Below, one piece after another: positions 45,138 through 53,600 of a stretch of 64,000 nucleotides of DNA; positions within the stretch are counted from its first letter, which is position 1; every line of letters begins with the position of its first letter. The DNA is from Bradyrhizobium sp. SK17 (GTDB lineage: Bacteria; Pseudomonadota; Alphaproteobacteria; Rhizobiales; Xanthobacteraceae). Under the pieces are notes generated by a model. That model searched no databases and was not told the origin of the DNA. It saw only the letters and a program-made list of their open reading frames with translations. The translations under genes and the position numbers were made by a program. The stretch spans positions 682,001-746,000 of the forward strand of contig NZ_CP025113.1 of NCBI RefSeq assembly GCF_002831585.1, in the 5' to 3' direction.

Positions 45138-46013
45138 TCAAACCTTTTTTCGGACGTGAAGGCCGAACAGGCCCTCGGGCTTGAGCAGCAGCACCGCGAG
45201 CAGCACGATGTAGGGCGCGACGTCCTTCCATCCCTGCGGGAGATAGAAGCCGGCCATGCTCTCGATTACGCCGATCAGGATACCGCCGACCACCGCGCCC
45301 GGGATCGAGCCGAAGCCACCGAGCACCGCGGCTGGAAACGCCTTCAGCCCCAGCACCAGGCCGACATTGGAATGGATGAAGGTGATCGGCGCCAGCAGCA
45401 CGCCGGCGCAGGTCGCAACCGCCGCCGAGATCGCCCAGACGATCGAAACCACGCGCTTGACCGGGATGCCCATGTAATAGGCAGCCAGCATGTTCTCCGA
45501 ACTGGCGCGCATCGCGGTGCCGAGCGTGGTGCGGTTGAAGAACAGATAGAGCAGCGCACACAGGATAATGGTCGCCGCAATCACCGACAGCTTGTCATAG
45601 GCGAGCACCAGGCTGCCGATTCGCAGCACGCCCTGGCTGAACGGCGTCTCGATCTTGAAGTCGTCGGTGCCCCAGATCATGCCGGCGACCGAGCGCAGGA
45701 AATAGCCGAGCCCGATCGTCGCCATGATGATGGAGAACTGCGGATAGCCGAGGATCGGCCGCACCACGAGCCGCTCGGCCAGCATGCCGAACAGCGCCAT
45801 GCAGATCACCGCGCCGGCGAAGCCGACCCAGTAGTTCAGTCCGAGCATGCCGATGAAGGTGAAGGCGAAAAAGCCGCCCAGCATCATCAAATCGCCTTGC
45901 GCGAAATTGACGACTTCGGTGGCCTTGTAGACCAGCACGAAGCCAAGCGCGATCAGGCCGTAAACGCAGCCGAGCGCAATGCCGCTGACGAGCTGCTGAA
46001 CAAAGTCCAGCAT
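45138..46013 (-). CDS. livH: Liv-type ABC transporter permease (LivH)
   Basis: Permease of 291 residues with about eight membrane segments: LVSGIALGCVYGLIALGFVLVYKATEVVNFAQGDLMMLGG at the N-terminus and MRASSENMLAAYYMGIPVKRVVSIVWAISAA in the ATPase-contact loop. It is first in the operon; the 295-bp gap to the divergent ABC gene at 46309 should hold both promoters. Confidence 0.93.
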   Translation of the reverse strand: MLDFVQQLVSGIALGCVYGLIALGFVLVYKATEVVNFAQGDLMMLGGFFAFTFIGMLGLNYWVGFAGAVICMALFGMLAERLVVRPILGYPQFSIIMATIGLGYFLRSVAGMIWGTDDFKIETPFSQGVLRIGSLVLAYDKLSVIAATIILCALLYLFFNRTTLGTAMRASSENMLAAYYMGIPVKRVVSIVWAISAAVATCAGVLLAPITFIHSNVGLVLGLKAFPAAVLGGFGSIPGAVVGGILIGVIESMAGFYLPQGWKDVAPYIVLLAVLLLKPEGLFGLHVRKKV

Positions 46014-46308
46014 CGTTCCCTCCCCGATGCCCGGCGGTTCTTAGTCCGACCGCTCGTTGCATCCCGCCTTCGCGCCCTTGTGCCGGAAGCGCTGAAAGCC
46101 GCCTATGTCCACCCCGATTGAGCCAAAAGGCCCGATCCGTGTCAACAAACCGCTGATCCGCCGCCATCATCACATTTGCGGAGAAATGCCGCAGCACGGA
46201 CTAATACGGGTATCGTGTTCGATTTGCCCGCTGCGATTCACCGCACCGAAACGGTTTTTGTCCAAGCTTGCGCAACTGACGAGCGAAATCCCGGATCGCC
46301 ACCACATC

Positions 46309-47061
46309 ATGACATCGGAACTGGCCGCACTCGCCGTGCGAGGGTTAACCAAGCGTTTTGACCGCCCGGCGGTCGATGCGCTCGATCTCACCGTCCGTGT
46401 CGGCGAGTTCTATGCGCTGCTCGGGCCGAACGGCGCCGGTAAGACCACGACGCTGCGTATGGTGGCCGGGCTGCTGCGGCCGGATGCCGGCGCGGTGTCG
46501 ATCCTCGGCATCGACGCGCTGGCCGATCCGGTCGCCGCCAAGCAGATCATGGCCTGGGTATCCGACGAGCCGATGATCTACGACAAGCTGACGCCGCTGG
46601 AATATCTCGAATTCGTCGCCGGCCTCTGGGGCATCGACCCGCGCACTTCGGAAGAATCGGCACGCAATCTGCTCGCCTCGCTCGGGCTCGAGCCGCATCT
46701 CAACGAGCGCTGCGAAGGTTTCTCCAAGGGCATGCGCCAGAAGGTGGCGCTGGCCGGCGCGCTGGTGCACGATCCCCGCCTGATCATTCTCGACGAACCG
46801 CTGACCGGCCTCGACGCGCTGTCGGCGCGTCACGTCAAGGGGCTGTTGCAGGAGCGCGTCCGCGCCGGCTGCACCGTGATCATGACCACCCATATTCTCG
46901 AAGTCGCCGAGCGCATGGCCGACCGCATCGGCGTGATTGCGGCCGGCAGGCTGATCGCCGAGGGCACGTTGGCCGAGCTGCGCGAGCAGAACGGCCGCAA
47001 CGACACCAGCCTCGAGGACATGTTCATCGCGCTGGTCGATACCGAAGCGGTCGCCGCGTGA
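46309..47061 (+). CDS. ABC-2 type exporter ATPase
   Basis: ATPase of 250 residues: Walker A LLGPNGAGKTTTLRM, signature FSKGMRQKVALAGAL, Walker B LIILDEPLTGLD, of the CcmA/NatA-like class that works with ABC-2 permeases. I take the ATG at 46309; an open frame extends to 46105 but its first 68 residues are unlike the family. It overlaps the permease gene by four bases. The substrate is unknown. Confidence 0.88.
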   Translation: MTSELAALAVRGLTKRFDRPAVDALDLTVRVGEFYALLGPNGAGKTTTLRMVAGLLRPDAGAVSILGIDALADPVAAKQIMAWVSDEPMIYDKLTPLEYLEFVAGLWGIDPRTSEESARNLLASLGLEPHLNERCEGFSKGMRQKVALAGALVHDPRLIILDEPLTGLDALSARHVKGLLQERVRAGCTVIMTTHILEVAERMADRIGVIAAGRLIAEGTLAELREQNGRNDTSLEDMFIALVDTEAVAA

Positions 47062-48575
47062 GCTCGACCGCCCATCTCGCCTGGTTCGCCCGCCACGAGT
47101 TCCGCCTCGCCTGGCGCGAATGGCTGGCGATGATGACCGGCAGCCGGCGCCGGCGCAATCGCGCCGTGATCGGGCTCGTGATCTTCGCGGCGATCCTGCA
47201 TCTGCCGGCCTATGCCGTGGTCGCCCGCTATGTCGACCTCAGGTTTCCGCTCGATCCATCCTCGCTGATCGTGCTGACGGCGACGATCTTCCTGTCCTGG
47301 GCGCTGATGCTCTCGCAGGCGATCGAGTCGGTGACGCGGGTGTTCTATGCCCGCGCCGATCTCGATCTGATCATGTCGTCGCCGGCCAAGCTCACCAACA
47401 TCTTCTCGATCCGGATCGCCGCGATCGCGCTGACGGTGAGTTGCATGGCGCTGTTGCTGTCGACGCCGTTCATCGACGTTCTGGTCTATCTCGGCGGCGC
47501 GCGCTGGCTCGCCGGCTTCGGCGTCGTGGTTGCGATCGGGCTCTCGGCGGCGGCGACCGCGATCGCCGTCACCGTCGTGCTGTTCCGTCTGATCGGACCG
47601 GGCCGCACGCGGCTGGTGGCGCAGATCGTTTCCGCCGTGATCGGCGCCGGCTTCGTCATCGCCTTGCAGGTCGTTGCCGTGCTGTCCTACGGCACGCTGT
47701 CGCGGTTTGCTTTCCTGACCTCGGATACCGCGGCACGGGTCGCGCCGGCACTCGACAGCCTGCTGTGGTGGCCAGCGCGGGCGTCGCTGGGTGACGTCGA
47801 AATCATGATGCTGCTGCTTGCCGCCGCGCTGGTGATGCTCGGCGTCGTGATGGCGGTGTTCGCGCCGCGCTTTGCCGACACCGTGACGAGCGTCGCCGCC
47901 AATCCGGCCGCGGCGACGCGGGGGCGGGCCCGCGCGTTCCGGTCCGGCTCGCGGCAGCAGGCGCTGCGCAGGAAGGAGTTTCTGCTGCTGCGCCGCGATC
48001 CCTGGCTGCTGTCGCAGAGCCTGATGCAAATGCTCTATCTGGTGCCGCCGGCGCTGATGCTGTGGCGAAGCTTCTCCGGCTCGTCGACCGCGATCGTGCT
48101 GATCACGCCGGTCGTGGTGATGGCCGCGGGGCAGCTCGCGGGCGGGCTGGCCTGGCTGACCATTTCGGGCGAGGACGCGCCCGACCTGGTTGCGACCGCG
48201 CCGCTGCCACCATCGCGGGTGATCCGCGCCAAGGTCGAAGTCGTCCTGATCGCGATCGCCGCGATTTTTGCGCCGCTGGTGGCAGCGCTGGCGCTCGCCT
48301 CGCCGCAACAGGCCCTGGTGACGGCGATCGCGATCATCATCGCGACCGCATCCGCAGCCGCCGTTCAATTCTGGTTCCGCGCGCAGGCCAGGCGCAGCCA
48401 ATTCCGCCGGCGCCAGACCTCCTCCCGCGTCGCCACCTTCGCCGAAGCGTTCTGCTCAATCGGCTGGGCCGCAACCGCGGCACTCGCCTTGACGATCCCG
48501 GCGGCGGCCGTCGTCAGCGGCACCTTGACACTGCTGACACTCGTCATCGCCTGGAAGCTGAGCCCGCGACGCTGA
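47058..48575 (+). CDS. ABC-2 type exporter permease, uncharacterised
   Basis: Integral membrane protein of 505 residues with roughly 12 hydrophobic helices and a short basic N-terminus. It contains the shared exporter feature of a soluble segment between two membrane halves (SRQQALRRKEFLLLRRDPWLLSQSLMQMLY). It is translationally coupled to the ATPase gene at 46309-47061, so the two form an exporter. No neighbouring gene suggests the cargo. Confidence 0.85.
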   Translation: MSSTAHLAWFARHEFRLAWREWLAMMTGSRRRRNRAVIGLVIFAAILHLPAYAVVARYVDLRFPLDPSSLIVLTATIFLSWALMLSQAIESVTRVFYARADLDLIMSSPAKLTNIFSIRIAAIALTVSCMALLLSTPFIDVLVYLGGARWLAGFGVVVAIGLSAAATAIAVTVVLFRLIGPGRTRLVAQIVSAVIGAGFVIALQVVAVLSYGTLSRFAFLTSDTAARVAPALDSLLWWPARASLGDVEIMMLLLAAALVMLGVVMAVFAPRFADTVTSVAANPAAATRGRARAFRSGSRQQALRRKEFLLLRRDPWLLSQSLMQMLYLVPPALMLWRSFSGSSTAIVLITPVVVMAAGQLAGGLAWLTISGEDAPDLVATAPLPPSRVIRAKVEVVLIAIAAIFAPLVAALALASPQQALVTAIAIIIATASAAAVQFWFRAQARRSQFRRRQTSSRVATFAEAFCSIGWAATAALALTIPAAAVVSGTLTLLTLVIAWKLSPRR

Positions 48576-48789
48576 TCACGGCCTCGATCCCCGATGCGCC
48601 AGTCACGGCTGGCACTGCTCGACCGTCTCTGTCGTGCGCAATCCGAGACGGCCGTCACGTCTTTATCATGACTGGAGCCTAGCTTGCCTGCGAGGTGCCC
48701 CGGCATTCTGCGGGCGAAGGTAGACTTGCACCTCCGGTGTATTTCAGCAAGATTGCAACTACGAAGTTATTCCGCCGAGGGAGAGCATC

Positions 48790-50871
48790 ATGCGCGTTTC
48801 GCAATCGAGCGGGGCCCTTCGCGTCAAGGCGATCGCGGGCACCCATGTCGTCCTGATGGCGCTGGACATGGACGAAGGTGCGAGGCCCGGCCTGCGCGGT
48901 TTCGCCATCAAGCGCGGCCATGGCGGCCAGGCTCAGCAATGGCTGGAAGGCATCAAGTACTTCAAGGACCTGGTGCCGAACCCGAAGCCCGGCGACAGCT
49001 TCCCGTCGCGGCAGCAGCCGTTCCAGTCGTTCCTGTGGTCCGACTACACTGCAAGCCCCGGCGTCGATTACGACTTCACGATCATCGCGCTCTACGGCGA
49101 CCTCCACAACATGGAGGAACGCTACACCTTGAACTTCTCGATCACGACCGAGCCGGAATACGACGGCAAGGGCCAGGGCGTCTGGTTCAACCGCGGTATC
49201 ATCGCGAGCCATGCGATGGCGGTCGATTTTCACAATGCCACGCTGACCGAGGAGATGGTCAACAATGTCAGCGACGACGGCCGGCTGCTCGACCGCGAGA
49301 CGCAATGGCTTTCGCGCGGCCTGGCCGAGGCCTGCCTCAAATACATCAACAGCGCGGGGTCCGGCGACCAATTGCGGGTTTGCGCCTACGAATTCACCTA
49401 TCTTCCGGTGCTGGCCGCCTTGAAGCGGGCGCATGATCGCGGCGTCGATGTACAGATCATCTATCACGACACCAAGCACGACAACGATCCCAATCGCGCC
49501 GCGATCGCAACGGCCAAGCTGCCGGCCGCGATCGTGCATCCGCGCACCCGGACCGCGATCCCCCACAACAAGTTCATCGTCAAGCTGGCCGCGGGTAAGC
49601 CGCCGCTGGTGTGGACCGGCTCGACCAACTTCACCGACTCCGGCTTCTACGGTCAGACCAATGTCGGACACGTGACCGCCGACGCCACCACGGTGAAGAC
49701 CTATCTGAACTACTGGACGGAATTAAAGGACGATCCGGTGCACAGTGTCGCGCTGCACAACGCGATCGAGCTGACGCCCAACCCGCCGAATGTGATCGCT
49801 GAATCCTCCACCGTCCCGTTCTTCTCGCCGCGCATCGCCGACAACATGCTCGACTGGTACGGGCAACGCATCGACGATGCCGGATCGCTCGCGATGATGA
49901 CGATTCCGTTCAACGTCGCGGACACCATCCTCACCGCGCTCGGCAAGACCAGCAACGCGATGCGGCTGGTGATCCTGGAGGATCCCCCGAGCGCGGCGGT
50001 GAACGCCGCTGAGCAGCGCAACCGCGGCAAGCTTGCCTTCTCCAACGGCGCGATCCTCGGCAAGTCGTTCATCAAGTACAAGTCGAGCTTCGGCGGCGCC
50101 AAGGTGACCCCGATCCCGAATTCCAATCTCGACAAATGGTTCATCGACGAAGAACTCGATCGTCCCACCAACAAGGGCCACGTGTTCTTCGTCCATGCCA
50201 AGGTACTGATCGTCGATCCGCTGTCGGATGACCCGCTGGTCTGCTCCGGTTCGGCCAATTTCTCGGCGAATTCGCTGACAGCAAACGACGAGAACATGCT
50301 GCTGATCCGCGGCGACACCAGGGTCGCCGACATCTACGTGACCGAACTCGATCGCATCTTCAGGCACTTCCGCTCGCGCGATATCATCAACAAGCAGGCG
50401 AACGCGGGCCAGCGCGAGGAATGGCTGTTGCTTGATACGACCGACGGCTGGATTGGATCGAACTTCCAGGACGGCACCTACAAGAACAATCGCCGCCTGT
50501 TGTTCTTCCCCGAAGCCGCCACCAAGCCATGGAGCACCCCGGCTGGCGCCGACCCCGATCCGTTCAAGGATGAAGACGAAAGGGCGCAGCAGAAACGTGC
50601 CAAGGCCAGCGCCAGGAGAAAGCAGGCCGGCGGCACGGGCAAGAAGGTCGGCAAAAAAGCTTCTGCCAAGAAGAGCACTGCCAAGAAAACCGTGAAGAAA
50701 GCCAAAGCCAAGACAGCCAAGACGTCCAAAAAGAAGGCTGCGAAGAAGTCGGCAAAGAAGGCCGTGAAGAAGGCCGCGAAGAAAACCACCGCAAGAAAGG
50801 CCGGCAAGGCGAAGAAGGCCGCGAAGTCCGCGAAGAAGAAGGCCACCAAACGGAAGGCCTCGAAGCGCTGA
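48790..50871 (+). CDS. phospholipase D-like protein with histone H1-like C-terminal tail
   Basis: Protein of 693 residues. After a beta-rich N-terminal domain (about 1-150) come two PLD halves. The first, H259-N-K-F-I-V-K-L, has the His and Lys but Leu instead of Asp at the last HKD position, followed by GSTNFTDSG; the second, H469-A-K-V-L-I-V-D, is complete and followed by GSANFSANS. Residues 594-693 form a Lys/Ala-rich tail (repeats of AKK and KKA), like the DNA-binding tail of histone H1. PLD-fold enzymes include phospholipases and nucleases; the tail suggests nucleic acid binding, which is inference. ATG at 48790 follows GGGAGAG. No clear operon partner. Confidence 0.87.
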   Translation: MRVSQSSGALRVKAIAGTHVVLMALDMDEGARPGLRGFAIKRGHGGQAQQWLEGIKYFKDLVPNPKPGDSFPSRQQPFQSFLWSDYTASPGVDYDFTIIALYGDLHNMEERYTLNFSITTEPEYDGKGQGVWFNRGIIASHAMAVDFHNATLTEEMVNNVSDDGRLLDRETQWLSRGLAEACLKYINSAGSGDQLRVCAYEFTYLPVLAALKRAHDRGVDVQIIYHDTKHDNDPNRAAIATAKLPAAIVHPRTRTAIPHNKFIVKLAAGKPPLVWTGSTNFTDSGFYGQTNVGHVTADATTVKTYLNYWTELKDDPVHSVALHNAIELTPNPPNVIAESSTVPFFSPRIADNMLDWYGQRIDDAGSLAMMTIPFNVADTILTALGKTSNAMRLVILEDPPSAAVNAAEQRNRGKLAFSNGAILGKSFIKYKSSFGGAKVTPIPNSNLDKWFIDEELDRPTNKGHVFFVHAKVLIVDPLSDDPLVCSGSANFSANSLTANDENMLLIRGDTRVADIYVTELDRIFRHFRSRDIINKQANAGQREEWLLLDTTDGWIGSNFQDGTYKNNRRLLFFPEAATKPWSTPAGADPDPFKDEDERAQQKRAKASARRKQAGGTGKKVGKKASAKKSTAKKTVKKAKAKTAKTSKKKAAKKSAKKAVKKAAKKTTARKAGKAKKAAKSAKKKATKRKASKR
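50577..50868 (+). repeat. low-complexity Lys/Ala-codon tract
   Basis: Degenerate tandem AAGAAGGCC and GCGAAGAAG codons encode the H1-like tail of the PLD-like protein. Such tracts vary in length between relatives and are prone to slippage. Confidence 0.75.
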
Positions 50872-51024
50872 GGCACGTTCCTGAAGCGGCTTTCCCTCTC
50901 AACAAACGCACTTGCACGGAGACCGCACCTTAACGAGAAGCCAGGCGCGACGATGAATTTACTGGGACGCATCGCCCTGGATGCGCGATGCATCCGACAC
51001 GACCGGCCCGCGCGCAGCCGCCGA

Positions 51025-51963
51025 CTATCCTTTCATCACCTCGATCACGGCCGCGGCGAAGGCGTCCGGCGCTTCCTGCGGTATGTTGTGGCCAGCCCCC
51101 GGGATCACGCGATACGCCAGGCGGGCGGTGTATTTGGCCGCGCTGGCGCTGGCGTCGGCGGCGGCCGTGACCCCGTCATCGGCGCCATCGAGCGTAATGG
51201 TGGGGACCGCGATCACAGGCAACGCCGCCAGGCGCCGCTGCACGTCGGCATAGTGCGGATCGCCTTCGACGACGCCGTAGCGGTGGCGATAGCTATGGAT
51301 CACGACATCGACATAATCCGGATTGTCGAATGCGGCCGCGCTGCGCTCGAAGCAGGCATCGTCGAACGCCCAGCCCGGCGACCATTGCGACCACAATATC
51401 CGCGCGATGCCGCGCCGGTTGGCGGCAAGCCCGGCGCGGCCGCGCTCGAGCTGGAAGTAATACTGATACCAGAGCGGCACCTCGCGCTCCGGCCGCGCCG
51501 GCACCATGGAATGTGCGATGTCCTGGATCATGTAGCCGTTGGTGCAGACCAGCCCGATGCATCGGTCCGGCCACAGTGCGGCGCCGATCGAGGCGGCACG
51601 GCCGCCCCAGTCATAGCCGGCGAACACCGCGCGCTGGATACCAAGCGCATCCAGCAGCGCCATCATGTCGGCGCCGACCGCCGCCTGCTCGCCCGAGCGC
51701 GGCGTCGCCTTGTCGCGGAACTGCGTCGGCCCATAGCCGCGCAGATAGGGCACGATGACCCGGCAGCCCTGCGCCGCCAGCAATGGCGCGACGTCGACAT
51801 AGGAATGGATGTCGTAGGGAAAGCCGTGCATCAGCAGCACGGCCGGACCGTCGGCCGGGCCAGCCTCGTAATAGGCGATATTGAGCACGCCGGCGTCAAC
51901 GTGACGCAGCGGCTCGAGCCGTTTGGTCGATGGCGCCCTCGGCGCGGCGGCATGTTCGGTCAC
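51025..51963 (-). CDS. alpha/beta hydrolase, epoxide hydrolase-like
   Basis: Alpha/beta-fold enzyme of about 312 residues. The oxyanion motif is LLMHGFPYD, the nucleophile elbow is AGYDWGGRA with Asp as nucleophile, and the final His is in GAGHNIPQE, as in epoxide hydrolases and haloalkane dehalogenases. I place the start at the GTG at 51963, because AGGGAG lies six bases upstream; an ATG at 51978 would have that site inside the gene. It is divergent from the UlaG-like gene and stands alone. Confidence 0.85.
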   Translation of the reverse strand: MTEHAAAPRAPSTKRLEPLRHVDAGVLNIAYYEAGPADGPAVLLMHGFPYDIHSYVDVAPLLAAQGCRVIVPYLRGYGPTQFRDKATPRSGEQAAVGADMMALLDALGIQRAVFAGYDWGGRAASIGAALWPDRCIGLVCTNGYMIQDIAHSMVPARPEREVPLWYQYYFQLERGRAGLAANRRGIARILWSQWSPGWAFDDACFERSAAAFDNPDYVDVVIHSYRHRYGVVEGDPHYADVQRRLAALPVIAVPTITLDGADDGVTAAADASASAAKYTARLAYRVIPGAGHNIPQEAPDAFAAAVIEVMKG

Positions 51964-52136
51964 GGCGGACTCCCTCATCGATCGCTTTGCGCGCCATGGT
52001 AGCGCGTCCTGCCGAATTATTCGCCGGGATCGCATTGCAATCCGCGTCATAGAGCGATGCGCGTACGTCACCATGACGGCACGACAGTTCGGCGATAATA
52101 TCTCGCCGGAGGATGTTGCCGCAGACGGAACAGGTC

Positions 52137-52964
52137 ATGCCGAGATTGCTCGCCGCGCTCATGCTGCTCGGAACGTTGGCCAGCCACGCCCTCGCGCAGG
52201 ATGCCCCGCGCAGCGAATGCCTGGCGATGGCCAATGCACCGCCCCGTGCCATCCCGGTGGCCTACCGCCGCGTCGCCGCCAAGACCACGACCAAGACCGG
52301 CGAAGTCGCGATCACCTATGCCGGCCATTCGACCTATTACATCGACACGCCGGAAGGCGTCCGGATCGCGACCGACTACAACGGCGCCTATCAGACCGGA
52401 CGTCTGCCCGACGTCGCGACCATGAACCGGGCGCATGCGACCCATTACACGCTGTTTCCCGATCCCCGGATCGCCCATGTGCTGCACGGCTGGGGCGAGA
52501 ACGGCCAGGCCGCACATTATTCGGAGCGGATCGGCGACGTCTATATCCGCAATGTCACCACCGATATCCGCCGCTATTGGGGCGAGGACGCCGGCGGCGG
52601 GATGATCAAGGACGGCAATTCGATCTTCATCTTCGAGGTCGCCGGCCTTTGCATCGGCCATCTCGGCCACCTCCACGTCAAGCTCGATGACAGCCAGTTC
52701 GCGGCGATCGGCCGGCTCGACATCGTGATGGTGCCGATCGACGGCACCTATACGATGTCGCTCAGCGGCATCTCCGAGATCACCAGACGGCTGCGCGCCT
52801 CGGTGGTGCTGCCGATGCACCGCTTCGCGACCCCGCTCGACGAATTCATGCGCCTGATCGGCCAGCAGTTCGAGATCGACCGCCGCGGCGGCGAGCGCAC
52901 CTTGCGGGTCTCGCGCGACACGCTGCCGGCGACGCCGACGGTGATCATCCTCGACGGCGTGTGA
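52137..52964 (+). CDS. secreted metallo-beta-lactamase-superfamily (UlaG-like) protein with degenerate metal motif
   Basis: Protein of 275 residues with a signal peptide (ending SHALA). ITYAGHSTYYIDTPEGVRIATDY and IGHLGHLH are UlaG-like metallo-beta-lactamase features, but where the HxHxDH motif is expected the sequence reads AHATHYTLFPD, so only part of the metal site is conserved. PMHRFATPLDEF supplies a late His. Reduced or altered metal binding is possible. The start is the ATG at 52137 after GGAACAGG; an ATG at 52113 is an alternative. Confidence 0.82.
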   Translation: MPRLLAALMLLGTLASHALAQDAPRSECLAMANAPPRAIPVAYRRVAAKTTTKTGEVAITYAGHSTYYIDTPEGVRIATDYNGAYQTGRLPDVATMNRAHATHYTLFPDPRIAHVLHGWGENGQAAHYSERIGDVYIRNVTTDIRRYWGEDAGGGMIKDGNSIFIFEVAGLCIGHLGHLHVKLDDSQFAAIGRLDIVMVPIDGTYTMSLSGISEITRRLRASVVLPMHRFATPLDEFMRLIGQQFEIDRRGGERTLRVSRDTLPATPTVIILDGV

Positions 52965-53010
52965 GTCAGCCCGCCCCTGACACGATTTCGTCAACCGGCG
53001 ATTTTCGCGC

Positions 53011-53041
53011 TTGACCTAGAGTATGCTCTAGCTTGTTCACT
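53011..53041 (+). promoter_or_regulatory. MerR-type promoter with operator dyad
   Basis: A -35-like TTGACC (53011-53016) and -10-like TTCACT (53036-53041) are separated by 19 bases, the long spacer typical of MerR-controlled promoters. The spacer contains the near-perfect palindrome CTAGAGTATGCTCTAG (53016-53031). It lies just upstream of the MerR gene, indicating autoregulation and probably control of the MFS gene downstream. Confidence 0.75.
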
Positions 53042-53064
53042 CCGGACCGTCCGGCGACGCCCCT

Positions 53065-53559
53065 ATGAGCGAACCTCGCCGGCGCGACGAAGGCGGTCTC
53101 ACCATGATGGATGCCCGAACAGCCCAGGCGCCAGGCGCGCTTCATATCGGCGAGATCGCGCGCCGCTCCGGCCGCAGCGTGCATACCATCCGCTGGTACG
53201 AGACGCAGGGCCTGATGCCCGGCGTCACCAGGGACCGCGGCCGCCGCCGCGTCTACAGCGACTACCACATCGGCTGGCTCGACCTGATGGAGCGGCTGCG
53301 CTTGACCGGCATGTCGATCCGGCAGCTGCGCGAGTACACCGCGCTGGTGAAACAGGGCGGCGCGAGCCTGGCCAAACGCCGCGCCTTGCTCGCCGCACAT
53401 CGGCTCCGCGTGCACGCGATGATCGCGAAATGGACCGAGGCGCTGACGCTGGTCGACGCCAAGGTCGAATTCTACGACGAATGGATGGCCGGCGGCCGCC
53501 GGCCCTCGGTTTCGCCGCAGCAGCGCGCCCGCGCCAAGCGCTCCGTGCCCAAAGCCTGA
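53065..53559 (+). CDS. MerR-family transcriptional regulator
   Basis: MerR regulator of 164 residues or fewer. After a short N-terminal extension the HTH reads LHIGEIARRSGRSVHTIRWYETQGLMPGVTRDRGRRRVYSDYHIGWLDLMERLRLTGMSIRQLREY, followed by a coiled-coil dimer helix. There are no cysteine ligands typical of metal sensors, so it more resembles organic-compound sensors. ATGs at 53065, 53104 and 53107 are possible starts. A MerR-type promoter precedes it and an MFS drug exporter gene follows 41 bases after its stop. Confidence 0.88.
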   Translation: MSEPRRRDEGGLTMMDARTAQAPGALHIGEIARRSGRSVHTIRWYETQGLMPGVTRDRGRRRVYSDYHIGWLDLMERLRLTGMSIRQLREYTALVKQGGASLAKRRALLAAHRLRVHAMIAKWTEALTLVDAKVEFYDEWMAGGRRPSVSPQQRARAKRSVPKA

Positions 53560-53600
53560 ACAAGGCCTGAGCCCTCACCGATCAGACAACAGGATGCGCG

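Noticed and set aside
46105..46308. Extended start of the ABC-2 ATPase
   Set aside because: The additional 68 residues are unlike the family and lie in the likely divergent promoter region.
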